From Anisus vortex (Eukaryota; Mollusca; Gastropoda; Planorbidae), in contig OX421497.1 in assembly GCA_949126835.1 (NCBI GenBank), positions 31,523,742-31,587,741 on the forward strand: 64,000 nt of DNA, given 5' to 3'. Of the stretch, positions 1-9,659 are shown piece after piece. The notes beneath the pieces are model-generated. The model worked only from the letters and a program-made list of their open reading frames with translations. It was not told where the DNA came from and did no database searches. A program made the translations under genes and the position numbers. The stretch's first letter is position 1. The number at the start of each line of letters is the position of its first letter.

Positions 1-396
1 TCGAGAAAGTAGTCAAATCACTAAACCTAGAAATACAAGAGGACAGAAAGGCAAAGAGTAAAGTAGTAATAATACATAAGGCATTGAACTCTAATTTAGA
101 AATACAACCCAGTAACAATATGTTTCAATGCTCAGATAAACATAAAGACAAAAACACTTTCCTTATCCTATACGCGAGAATAAAATTTGCAGATAAGTAC
201 TATTTTTTCCCGCGTGGCATTTGGGCGTAGAATGGGTTGCCTGAACAAACCAGGAAAACCAGTAATTTAACATCATTTAAAACATTAATAAAGATGCAAT
301 AGGGGCCTACTAGACTTGGACCACGGATGAGTGTAGGACGCATTAATCTTCTTTATAAGAAGGAGCGTCTGTAATATATAAGATAAGGGCGTCAAG
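1..396 (+). mobile_element. LINE 3' end (family 'LINE-A'), C-terminal RT tail plus 3' UTR
   Basis: Translating the + strand gives the C-terminal tail of a non-LTR retrotransposon polymerase: a basic region, then FFPRG, an in-frame stop, NGLPEQTRK and SFKTLIK. This is the conserved 'FFPRTI..WNSLP' module that follows the RT/thumb in CR1- and Jockey-like LINEs. A non-coding 3' UTR follows and ends near 390 in an ATAAGATAAG-type tail. The element is truncated by the window edge. Related 3' ends lie at 13381-13457 (minus), 41995-42216, 35118-35428, 62577-62690 and, more diverged, 19203-19345. The stop within the tail shows the copy is dead. Confidence 0.75.
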
Positions 397-1600
397 TACA
401 AACTATATTAGATTATATAAAACAATTGTGTGGAATCAAATGTGTTCTTTGTTGCTTATAGGTTTTTAGGCTTATAGATGATAAAAATGGTTATTGGTGA
501 CAACTAAGTGGGTCGATCAGTAGCAATATACCGATATAAATAACCGCGACAGGAAAAACAAAAGTTCCCAAACGCTGGTCCAGAAGATAAACCATAAAAA
601 CATAGATGATGTTATATGTTGTCGTAGAAGTAAACATGTAATGGTCAATAATTGTGGATTTTTTTTAAAACTACTAAAAGACTGGGAAAGGAGTGAATGC
701 TGCCCGCTCTTCTTATATTGTAATACGCCCCTGGGGAGTAAGGAAGTAACAGCAGGCATATTCTGAACCCGTGCAAAATTCCATCCTAAACTTTTGAAAA
801 CTAAAAGCCTAATTTATAGAATTTACATTTGTTGAGATGTAGAACGTAAAGATAAGATTTCATTTATTAAACATTTCAAAATAGTAATTTCTAATCTTCC
901 GAAAAGAAATATGTATGAAACAAAATGTATAATTCTCAATAATTTCATATTTTAAAAAATAGCACAGCACTGACATTGTAGACATACTGTGCTATTATTT
1001 GGTGCAACCGGCTCTCTGCATCATAGCAAGACACGGCTCTGCAGAAAGTGTCTTTATACTTATTTAAATTGCTAAAATTAAAATTCATATTCTTTTTTTT
1101 TTAATCTCGATTTTTTGAAAAAGCAAAAATAGGGATGACAAAGGTGGGGAGGGGGGGGGGACGTCCGCACGGCCGCACCTGCCCCGCCCCCACCCCCATC
1201 CATCTTTTCCTGTGGCTACGCCAATGTCAAGAGGAGAGACTAAGGAAAATGGCGCCTGTGTGTGGGTCGAAATGGGACCTATTTTAAATATAAGTTTCAA
1301 ATTACAGTATTAGAAAGTTACGAACTTAGAGATTAAGAAAGTGTCAGTTAGGCCCCTATGCAAACTTAGGCGCCTGGTGCGGCCGAATAACGCCCTCCCT
1401 CTAGTTACGCTACTGCCTCTGACTACGTCAATTATAAAAGCTTACGTAACAAGGTCATTTAGTCATCTACGAGAAAATTCTATTAAGTCCTAGCCCTGCG
1501 AATAGAAATATATAATATAACACTTTGCTGTAAGCCTATACACTTTTTTTTTATCAGGGGAATCTTTTTTGTCTACTATAGATCCAAATTTCCTACACGT
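397..1600. other. Intergenic, no gene; two short hAT-like end fragments
   Basis: No coding frame looks genuine. A C/G-rich patch at 1140-1230 ends in GTGGCTACGCCAATG, and another patch ends near 1425 in AGTTACGCTACTG. Both resemble the degraded CAGTGGCGTA-type terminus of hAT elements on the reverse strand. Nothing else recognisable is seen. Confidence 0.4.
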
Positions 1601-1644
1601 GGAGGGTGAAAACAAGGTTTATTTTTAGCTCTTCGATAACTTTA

Positions 1645-1654
1645 GGGAAATTCC
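1645..1654. promoter_or_regulatory. NF-kappaB site upstream of IRF-A
   Basis: GGGAAATTCC fits the kappaB consensus GGGRNNYYCC at all ten positions. It lies 35 bp upstream of a TATA-like TATAAAG (1689-1695). A consensus splice donor follows at 1820. The arrangement suggests a Rel/NF-kappaB-inducible promoter for IRF-A. A ten-base match alone is weak, so the support is positional. Confidence 0.45.
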
Positions 1655-1688
1655 GATTTTCTCGGACAGCTTTAACCTGGTGAGTTAT

Positions 1689-1695
1689 TATAAAG
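1689..1695 (+). promoter_or_regulatory. TATA-like box of proposed IRF-A promoter
   Basis: TATAAAG lies about 30 bp before the point where the proposed 5' exon would begin (about 1720) and 35 bp after a perfect kappaB match. AT-rich surroundings make chance matches common. Confidence 0.35.
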
Positions 1696-1719
1696 ACTTG
1701 TTATTGACAGTGTACAGTC

Positions 1720-1819
1720 ACACATGAACGTATCGAAAAGTTATCTTGACACTATATTATTAGACGTTTAGTGTACATCTGCGGATTGACTCAATGAACT
1801 GTGAGAAAGATGTTGCAGG
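1720..1819 (+). CDS. Proposed IRF-A exon 1 (5' UTR plus first 10 coding bases, 1810-1819)
   Basis: The exon ends in CAGG followed by GTAAGT (donor at 1820), a near-perfect splice donor. Joining 1819 to the acceptor-defined start of the IRF exon at 7383 keeps the IRF frame open back to an ATG at 1810, which has A at -3. This adds 13 residues (MLQEHCEDSPGLG) in front of the methionine at 7412. The 5' boundary is only guessed from a TATA box at 1689. Two upstream ATGs (1723 and 1794) open short out-of-frame uORFs, which could dampen translation. No transcript evidence is available, so this is an inference from splice signals and frame continuity. Confidence 0.45.
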
Positions 1820-2054
1820 GTAAGTAGCCTACTTATGAAAAGATATATACGTGTGTTTTTATTTTATTTAGCTGCAACTTGAGCGGCGAAACGCAAAAAT
1901 TACATTATAATTACTTAATTAGGTCAGCAAAAAATTGTGATAGCTATTTTAATTAGCATTTGTTGCGGTGGTTGGGGGGGGGGATCAATTAACTTCCGTG
2001 TTAGCCTTTCTAAAGTATATGTTCGGGGTAAGTTGTGTACAGTATTTATTTTAA

Positions 2055-2186
2055 TACTAGTGGTTATTCCCGTCAAAATGACAGGGAAACGAATGATAAC
2101 AATGTGTTTTGTTAAAAGAGAAGGAAAAAAATAACGAACACTATTACCATAAAAACTGTAGTGAGAACGTATCTTTCGGTGTTGAG
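2055..2186 (+). repeat. Dispersed repeat Z, copy 1
   Basis: The stretch contains CCCGTCAAAATGACAG, GAAACGAATGA and TTTTGTTAAAAGAGAA. The same words recur in order at 2238-2362 and, in reverse complement, at 53815-53957. No terminal repeats or coding are visible. The family is unclassified. Confidence 0.6.
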
Positions 2187-2237
2187 TTTTTTTTTTTTTT
2201 TTAATGAAAGCATTTCAAAGAACATCATTTTCAAATG

Positions 2238-2362
2238 GCTGTGTTTATGCCCGTCAAAATGACGGAGAAACGAATGACTACAAGTGTTTTGTTAAGAGAG
2301 AAGAAAAAAAATACAATAAAAACTGCAGTTAGAAAGTTTCTTTCGATATTTAGTTTTTGTTC
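2238..2362 (+). repeat. Dispersed repeat Z, copy 2
   Basis: This copy lies about 50 bp after copy 1, in the same orientation. It shares CCCGTCAAAATGACGG, GAAACGAATGACTAC, GTTAAGAGAGAAG and the AAAAACTGCAGTTAGAAAG block. The two adjacent copies differ from each other about as much as from the distant copy at 53.8 kb, suggesting independent insertion or an old duplication. Confidence 0.6.
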
Positions 2363-2546
2363 TTTTTTTTTATTGTTTAATTGATTGTATAAAGTATTGG
2401 ACAGGGTTGCAATTGACTCAACTATCGATAACCGCTCAAGATTAATGAAAAACAAATGAATTGATAGGCATTACGTCATAAGCTTTTTTAAAAAAGTACA
2501 ACATTAAAACTCTCCAAGCCAAATTGCTGGTGCGTACATTTTATTA

Positions 2547-2641
2547 GGGGGCAGCGCGTTCGACTGACGATCCGTAGGTCCTGGGTTCGAATCCTTGTGG
2601 AACCAGGATGTTTTCCCAGGACTTGAGGGTGTCCCTGAGTC
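2547..2641 (+). mobile_element. tRNA-Ser/Leu-like SINE, 5' half (split by hAT)
   Basis: The stretch aligns with the complete SINE at 16008: the head GCGTTCGACTGACGATCCG, then a pol III B-box-like GGGTTCGAATCC, then GGGTGTCCCTGAGT. The copy stops at 2641 where a hAT element begins, and it resumes at 4357. Confidence 0.75.
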
Positions 2642-4356
2642 CAGTGGCGTATTAAGGCATGTTTCACGTGTTCCTATGGAACAAGGGCTCCCACACAAAA
2701 AAGGCCCCCACAACCCCCCTTAATTTTTTTTTAGTCTTTTCTCTTGGCAGTTAGAATAGTTTTGTAACATGCATGGCCAACATGGTCCCCAGGCTGCAGA
2801 AATGTTCCATGCACTTCAAGAGGTCCTGTAAGAGCACGTGATTGTTAATGATTGTCGTAGACAGTCATATGATAACGCTTCTTCAATGAGTGGTAAATAC
2901 AATGGACTTCGTGCATTGGTTCTGAACAGCAACCCGTTAGCAGTCTGGGTGCCATGCACCGTAGACTCCCTAAACTTAGTTGGTAAAACAGCAGCTGAAA
3001 GATGTTCATCAGATGTGTCGTTTTCGACCTGCTGCAACAATGTCATAGTTTGTTTTTTTAAAGCATCTACCAACCGTTACGACATTTTAACACAGAAATC
3101 GCAATCTTTATAAACCAGTGTGTAACAAAGAAACATATGAGCCTCAATATGGCCTTTGTCTGTCTCAAGTCTCTCAAAACCTTTGTTAAATCCAAGCGAA
3201 ACAACTTTGATGAGTATGTAGCTCAAAGAAAAGTGAAGTCTGGGACAGCTTAACCTGTTAAAATGAATACTTACAACGTATTAGCAATGTTTGTGTGACA
3301 TCACTTGACTATGGACAGGCACAAGAAGCAGAGTATCACCAAGAGAACTTTCATGTGGACAGTTTTCTTCCAGTTTTAGACCAGTTGACGCATTCACTTG
3401 ATCAGCGTATTAATGCATACATTATTGTTTGTGGACAATTTGTATTCCTTCGTCAACTTAACAATATGTCATCTGATGAAATTCAACATGCAGCTGTGAA
3501 ATGTGTCCAAATTTATGACAATGAACTGGTTCAATTTACTGAATTATCCAAGCAACATGCTGATTTAATGAAGGATAAACAAAACATGGCATCAGATATA
3601 AACAGTTAATTTACAATTTGATTGTTGATCAACGTCTGGCAGATACTTTTCCGAAGATTGAAGTTGCTATAATAATGTATGAGGTAGGCCTACGTATGGT
3701 TGCCAATGGTAGCGAACGATCATTCTCCAAATTTAACAGGCTGCGAACAAAAATGACTCGGGAGAAGCTGTCTGCCATAAGTCTACTCGATGTTGAATCA
3801 GACATCTTGCGTGAATTGGACTCAATGTTATGTTAATGTATTTCTTCCTTTTAGTTAAGGATTATAAACTATTCTTTTTTTACTTTAAACAAAAATTATT
3901 GTATTGATTATGTTATGTTAATGCAAGTTTAAAAAAAATAAAAAAATTAGTTTGAAATATTTACAAAAGACACAATCAAAACATGAAATACAACACGTAC
4001 AAAATATATTTTTTACATCACTTATTAAGACTCTGAACAAAATGAATCATAAAGACTGTATTGGGCCTGTAACTGTCAGAAATAGTCTAATAGAGAATGA
4101 ACTTAACTAGCAAATAATGCAACAAATGGGCCTACTGTGAATAAAAGTGTTCAAACGAGCAACCGATGTTAAATAAAGTGAAATGCTAATTTGTTCGCCA
4201 AATTAGCAGTCAGAGTGGGTTACTGGTTATCATTCAGCGCCAGTAACACTGAACACAGGCTGACACATCAATGTCGGAAGGCAGCTGGGGCGAGGTCCCG
4301 AGGGGCCCCAACATAAATTTAAGAACAGGGTCCCCACAAACCTAAATACGGCCCTG
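2642..4356 (+). mobile_element. hAT DNA transposon (1,715 bp), inserted in a SINE
   Basis: The left end CAGTGGCGTATTAAGG and the reverse complement of the right end, CAGGGCCGTATTTAGG, match at 13 of 16 positions. Flanking 8-mers are CCTGAGTC (2634-2641) and CCTGAGGG (4357-4364), matching at 6 of 8, as expected for an aged 8-bp hAT target duplication. The interrupted host sequence is the SINE, whose two halves rejoin across the element. Transposase remnants fill the interior. Confidence 0.85.
2838..3836 (+). pseudogene. hAT transposase remnant (ZMYM1/DUF4371-like)
   Basis: Three fragments in different frames look like one decayed transposase. 2838-3113 holds DCRRQSYDNASSMSGKYNGL and PCTVDSLNLVG, typical of the catalytic core of ZMYM1/DUF4371-type hAT proteins. 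3295-3609 holds a helical middle segment. 3618-3836 ends with NGSERSFSKFNRLRTKMTRE and LSAISLLDVESDIL, the hAT C-terminal dimerisation region. Frameshifts and stops between fragments, and no N-terminal zinc finger, show it is not functional. The family assignment is from remembered motif style. Confidence 0.75.
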
Positions 4357-4478
4357 CCTGAGGGGTACCTGACATTAGTTGGGGTAAAGTAAAGTGGCCA
4401 GTGGCCACAGAAACTGGTGAACGCTGTTTCACCAGCCCTATGATCACTTTGGTCCGAAGGGTAATTTACATTTTACTA
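4357..4478 (+). mobile_element. tRNA-like SINE, 3' half
   Basis: The SINE resumes with GGGGTACCTGAC, AGTTGGGGTAAAGTAAAG and CACCAGCCCTATGATCA, matching 16137-16287 of the intact copy. It ends in a run resembling ACTTTACTTTA. Confidence 0.75.
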
Positions 4479-4559
4479 AGGAGATTGCGTCGCGTTAATA
4501 AACAATTGTATGCAAGGGGAATTATTGGGAAGGCCGCGCGTTCAACTTAGTAAATGGGA

Positions 4560-4790
4560 GAAAAAGGGGAGATCATTCTGAAATGGCGCTCAGTTTAGAA
4601 CTTTAACATACGGTTATTATCAATAGGTCTAAGTTTATTTTTAAAAATAAATTAACGAATTAAGCAATATTGTTTATATAATACAAATTTCTTTTGGAGG
4701 ACGTTTCCAATTTATACATTTAACTGTTGACCCGATTAGTCGAATGATTAAGGAGGCCATAGAGCACAAACATATAAATAAACAAACTCA
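4560..4790 (+). repeat. Dispersed repeat W, copy 1 (inverted relative to 38.9 kb)
   Basis: Words such as AATTAACGAATTAAGCAATA and GACCCGATTAGTCGAATG, and the block around GAGCACAAACATATAAATAA, recur in the same order as reverse complement at 38885-39110. The repeat is non-coding. Both copies sit next to tRNA-SINE ends. Confidence 0.6.
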
Positions 4791-4958
4791 CGGTAATTAT
4801 GTATATATAGAGGTAATTATGTATATAGATGATATTGATCATTTATTGTTTTGAGAAAACTAAAAAAAAAATAAACAACTGAATATCGTTGGTATTACTT
4901 CTATTATGTCACTTTGGTACATTTTGTAAAAAAAAAATGTTTTCTGATTGGTTTAAGG

Positions 4959-7004
4959 CGCAGGGGTCTCCAAACTACGGCCCGCGGGCCGCATGTGGCC
5001 CGCTTGGCCCTCTCATGCGGCCCGTGGAGTCCTTTTTATCTACAGAAAAAAATTACGGAATTTTAGCTGTATCCTGCCAAGTTCAGCAGATCTGTCGAGA
5101 AAGCATTGTGTGTGATTTGCAACGAAACTGTGGCTGTGATGAAAGAATACAACCTGCGCCGTCATCATCAAAGCACCCATCAGGAGAAATATGCAGATTT
5201 GGAGGCTGAAGGCCGTGCAGAAAAATTGTCTAAATTACTAAATCAACTCAAATTTTAGAGAACATTGTTCAGTAAATCCTCAAATGAAAACGAATCTTTA
5301 ACTAAGGCCAGTTTTAAAGTTGCTTTCGTCCTGTCTAAAAGTGACAAGTCGTTTACAGATGGTGAAGTAGTGAAGGATGTTTGTTAGAGGTGGCTGAGGA
5401 ACATTGCCCAGAAAAGTCAAAACAAATTTTAAAATGTAACTTTGGGTGCAAATACCATTGCCCGCCGAGTTGCAGATATGGGTGAAAACATTGTGAACCA
5501 ATTAGCGAAGAATGCAAGCAAGTTTCGCCATTTTTCAATTCAAATAGATTAATCGCTGGACAACTGTTCCACCTCTCAACTGATTGTGTTCATTAGAGGT
5601 GTGTATGAAGACATGAACATAACACAGCTGGCTTCCTTACATAGCATGTATAATGTAAGGCACTGTTACCGGAGAGAATATATATTTAATGAGTTGAAAA
5701 AAAAAATTTACTGATTATAACTTGGACTGGACTAACTTCAGTTGCCTGACTGTTGATGGAGGAAAGAAGATGAGTGGCATAAAGAAAGGCTTGGTTGGAC
5801 AAGTGAAGCAGATGTGTAATGAAAACATTCCACAACCAATGTTCCTGCATTGCATTATTATTTACCAGTAAGTTTTGTGTGCTAAATGTATGGACATTAA
5901 TAGCAGTGCACTGAATCCTGTGGTGAAGATGGTCAATTTAATAAGGCCACATGGGCTCAGTCATAGACAGTTCAAAGACATGTTGAAAGATACAGATACA
6001 GAATCTAAAGATTAACCTTAATTACACAGCAGTATGATGGCTAAGTTTTGAGACAGTTCTGGGCAGAGTTAACAAGCTAATAAAGGAAAAAGGTGAGTTC
6101 CTGGAAAGTAAAGGCAAGCCACAGCCATAACTGTCTGATGAAGAGTGGGTATGGAAATTGACCTTTGCTACAGTCATAACTAGTCATTTACATTTTTAAA
6201 CCTAAAACTACAAGGAGAGAAAAATCTAGTTTATGATCTATACACCCACGTAACGATCCAAACTTGTCTTGTTTTGGGAACAAGTACAGGCCAACAACTT
6301 GACGCATTTTCAGCAGTGCAAGGTATTCATGGCTGAAGCAACAGCCGATTTCCCCACTTCATTTGCATGCGAGATCATCAAAGACCTCCAGCTGCAGTTT
6401 CAGGAGCGGTTTTCTGATTTGGATTCAAAGGCAGAAAAATTGAGACTGTTTCAAAACCCATTTGAAGCAGACGTGGCCAGTAGCCCTGATCAACTGCAGC
6501 TGGAGGTCATTGAGTTGCAAGCAAATCACCTCCTTAGGGATAAGTTCAAAGAAGGACTGATGGGTTCTTACCAGTTCTTGCCTAAGGAAGAATTTCCTAG
6601 TATCAAAACGTTTGCATCAAGGTACCTTTCAATCTTTGAAACAACTACCTGTGTGAACAAATATTTTCAAGAATGAAATACGTTAAGAACAATTAGAGAA
6701 CAAACTTGTCCGATGATAATCTCAGGTCAGTGTTGATGTTGGGGACATCAAATCTAAAGCCAGAAATGTCTTCTATTTTGGCATCCAGCAAATAATTTCA
6801 CCATTCCCACTAATGAAGGTGTTCAAGTGTAGTGCACCAATGTGTTAATAAATAATAACTGAATACAATAATATTAAATAAATAATTAAAAACAACATCC
6901 ATGTTTCGATTCTTTTTTATTTGGACCCTGAGTTTGTAGTTTGCCCCCGAGCTGCTGTTTGATAGTTAATGCGGCCCTCGGGCTGAAAAGTTTGGAGACC
7001 CCTG
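4959..7004 (+). mobile_element. hAT DNA transposon (about 2.05 kb) with perfect TIRs
   Basis: CAGGGGTCTCCAAACT at 4961 and its exact reverse complement ending at 7004 form the termini. The 8-mer GTTTAAGG occurs immediately outside both ends (4951-4958 and 7005-7012), allowing two extra bases (CG) at the left terminus. Coding remnants inside are of the BED-finger/GTF2IRD2-like hAT type. G/C-rich subterminal 'gcggcccgcgggcc' runs are typical of this group. Confidence 0.88.
5040..6700 (+). pseudogene. hAT transposase remnant (GTF2IRD2/ZBED-like)
   Basis: Shifting between frames recovers an N-terminal zinc-finger-like piece (VICNETVAV..EYNLRRHHQS, near 5105-5180) and a piece with NTIARRVADMGENIV near 5450. 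A longer open stretch (6269-6676) holds FQEQFSDL-like, FQNPFEADV and FLPKEEFPSIKTFASRY segments. Immediately after it, in another frame, are FSRMKYVKNN and TNLSDDNL, the C-terminal dimerisation motif. The element is broken by many stops and frameshifts. Human GTF2IRD2 and some ZBED genes descend from this transposase type; this is assigned by remembered motifs. Confidence 0.7.
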
Positions 7005-7382
7005 GTTTAAGGTATAGGCGGTTTGACAAATACAGGAAGACTTTGTAAACTATGCATTTCAACAACTCTTAACTCACCCCCCCCCCCCGAAAATAAATGA
7101 CTTAGGCAATTGTGAAATGACAAAGACGATAAGCGGCATATTAAAGGTAAACTCATATTCTTCAATACTAAATTGATTCATATTTTCTTTATCATGTTGA
7201 CCGTTTGCCTTCTTGTCTAGTTGCCGAATTGCTCTTTAACATTTTTAGTCAATGTAAAAAAAAAAAATCCGTTTAATTCTAATTTTTTGCATTTTCGTCT
7301 ATAGATGTGTTTTAATAGTTTACATTTATTTTAATCCATTACACGTGAAATCAAGCCTACCATTTTATTTCCATTATTTCAG

Positions 7383-9400
7383 AACACTGTGAAGACAGCC
7401 CTGGTTTGGGCATGGCTCATTGGCTACTGCAACAGCTGATAAATAAAACCTGCCCGGGTATGGAGATGATATCTAACACTGAGCGGACCTTTCGGATACC
7501 ATGGTATCATGGAAAAAGTGGAGGGTTGAAACCAGGCGGAGACGATACCAACTTTATCATTGCATGGGCTAAACACAGGAAGTACAAAGGACAACAACAG
7601 AATGATAAAGATTTAAGTTTATGGAAAAGTAAATTTAGAAATGCTTTAAACAAATGCAGCAACATAAAAAGAATTGAAACCACAAAAAAAGAGTACAAAG
7701 TTTGCAGTTTTACCGAAGATTTCTTTGCGAAGTTCAATTCTATTGGCTCACAAAATAGAAAAAGAGTATCACCTGAATGTTTGTTAAATAATAATAATGT
7801 TTCTATGGAAGACTGCCCACCAAGGAAAAAATCAAACTACTCGAATCCTGATTTGGGTTTAAAAGAAAATCTCCCCACTGAACTCAATTCTATTATTACG
7901 AAAAATCCAGTCCCTGTAACATCTAGTTCTCCACATTGCACAAATATGTCTCCACACGATACAAAAATACATTGTATACAAGTGGAGATAGTGTACGGGA
8001 AAAGAGAAAAACGTACAGTGAAATGTGAGATCCTAGAGCACTCGGAGACACTTTATCGTATAGCAAGCTTCCACGTTGCCACACTGAAAGAGCTTCTCTC
8101 CGAGGAAGGGGAACTTTCCATTCAGCTACCTCGTCTTGAAGATCTCAGTCACTTCAAGTTCAGCGAAGGTGAAAGAAAAAAGATATCTGAAATCCTTTTA
8201 GACATGGAAAGAGGAATCCTTTTGAAGCATGACTGTCGTGGCATATTCTTACAGAGGAGATCACTGGTCAAAGTTTATTTGACCGATTCTGATGGGAAGT
8301 ATCCTGCAACTCCTGTCAGTCGTAGCAAACATGATTTCATGAAAGCCTTTGATATGAGCTTATTTGAAAACGATCTCAACAGTTACGTCCAAAGAGAGAG
8401 CACGTGTCGTCCTAAGCCTGGCTTTATTTTGACCGTAGGTCATGACATTGATGAGAATGAGGATAACCCCCTTGAAAGCTGCTATATTTATATTGAGGTC
8501 ACTCACATGTGGGCTAATGAAAAGGTAAAAGAGTCAAACAACGTGTTTCGATTCCCCAAAACCCCATTGTGCTCTGGTCCAGATGGCTTGGACATCATGA
8601 TAACCTTGGCTCAACGCGGTGCGGACCCAGTGCCCGGAATTTCTACTGAACACCTCGCAGATGGTGCATTTTCTGAGATTTCAAGCCTACAGCGGGAGCT
8701 AAGCTGCCCCCAACAAACCCAAAGTACTGGAGAAAAGTACGTCATGGCAGTGGAAATTAACTCCCCTTTTTTCGAATCGCGCCGCATATTGGTTGGGGAA
8801 TCAGCTAGTAGATGCAGGATTTTTTATGGCGCCGCCGAGACGCAAATGTCTGAAGACAACTTTAAAAAAGACAACAGCTTAGAGGTGCAACTACCGGATA
8901 TAAATACTTTAGAGCTAAGCAGTGTTTCCGAGGAAGTAAGGTTAGAAGTAGACAAGTTCATGAAGGATTTACATCGAGGTGTTCATTTAATTTGTAATGA
9001 GCGATCTATATTAGCCGAGCGCAGAACCGTGTTATTGGTTTTTCAATATGAGGCCAATACGCCATGTAGGAAATTGGAAAGAAGAACAATGTCTGAGAAA
9101 CCGGACCCAAAGCAAATTTTTGATTTTACCCGATTCGAAAAGGAATTGGGCCAGCATAAGAATGGTGACCCACTTCCGAAACCGTTCATCGTATTGACCA
9201 TTGGTCAGGAGATCAAGCTTGGCGCCAATGACATCTTTGAGGATGTTTACTTAAGCATCAAGGTAACACACCTATTGGCTGAGAGGCTTCTACAAGATAA
9301 AATGGATGCAAGCTTTAAACACTCGACCGCAAAATATTCCCTGCCTGATTCAATAGACGAAACTGTTAAATGTCTTCAGGACTTAGCTTTGATACATTAG
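7383..9400 (+). CDS. IRF-A: IRF transcription factor with duplicated IRF-association domain
   Basis: An IRF-family factor: DNA binding in the nucleus, with regulation through the IAD, which in vertebrates mediates phosphorylation-dependent dimerisation and partner binding. The exon follows TTATTTCAG; the first in-exon ATG is 7412 (662 aa), and a spliced start at 1810 would give 675. Counting from 7412, residues 1-108 form the tryptophan-repeat DBD with Trp at 4, 31, 52 and 71. The usual second Trp is replaced in CPGMEM. The recognition helix reads WKSKFRNALNKC. Residues about 187-372 are IAD1 (ERGILLKHDCRGIFLQRRS, FILTVGHDI). Residues about 442-632 are IAD2 (HRGVHLICNE, QIFDFTRFEKELG, FIVLTIGQEI). 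Both IADs are intact and in one uninterrupted exon. Domain assignment is confident; orthology to a given vertebrate IRF is not. Confidence 0.9.
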
Positions 9401-9641
9401 CTGGACTCAAGAGTTTGTCCTCACTTAATAATTTTATTGGAAATAGACTTAGACTCGTGTCTCAACAGTTTAATTCAGGGTTTTTCTTTGACCCAGGAAA
9501 TACATTTTAGTTCAAACTGTACGACTCAGAAGCCTATTATAACATATAGTCTTTTAATGCATGTTTTTTTATTTATTTATTATGTAATAGAAACGTTATA
9601 TGTTTGCAACGAATATTATTATTAAATTGCTATTTTAATGT

Positions 9642-9647
9642 AATAAA
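9642..9647 (+). terminator. IRF-A polyadenylation signal
   Basis: AATAAA lies 242 bp after the IRF-A stop, within an AT-rich 3' UTR-like stretch. It is the first canonical hexamer downstream of the stop. Confidence 0.5.
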
Positions 9648-9659
9648 ACATAGTTTAAA

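Larger units (their letters stand above)
1820..7382 (+). other. Proposed IRF-A intron 1, filled with transposons
   Basis: GTAAGT opens the interval, and a pyrimidine-rich stretch ending TTATTTCAG (AG at 7381-7382) closes it. Inside are two copies of a short dispersed repeat (2055-2362), a SINE split by a hAT element (2547-4478), a copy of an inverted dispersed repeat (4560-4790) and a second hAT (4959-7004). Outside these elements it is AT-rich filler with no coding content. Confidence 0.45.

Noticed and set aside
2504..2713. 69-aa minus-strand ORF
   Set aside because: It is read across the SINE-hAT junction and is an artefact of that boundary.
7406..7411. Start of the IRF-A ORF at 7406
   Set aside because: The codon is TTG. 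The first ATG in the exon is 7412, and splicing can supply an upstream ATG at 1810.
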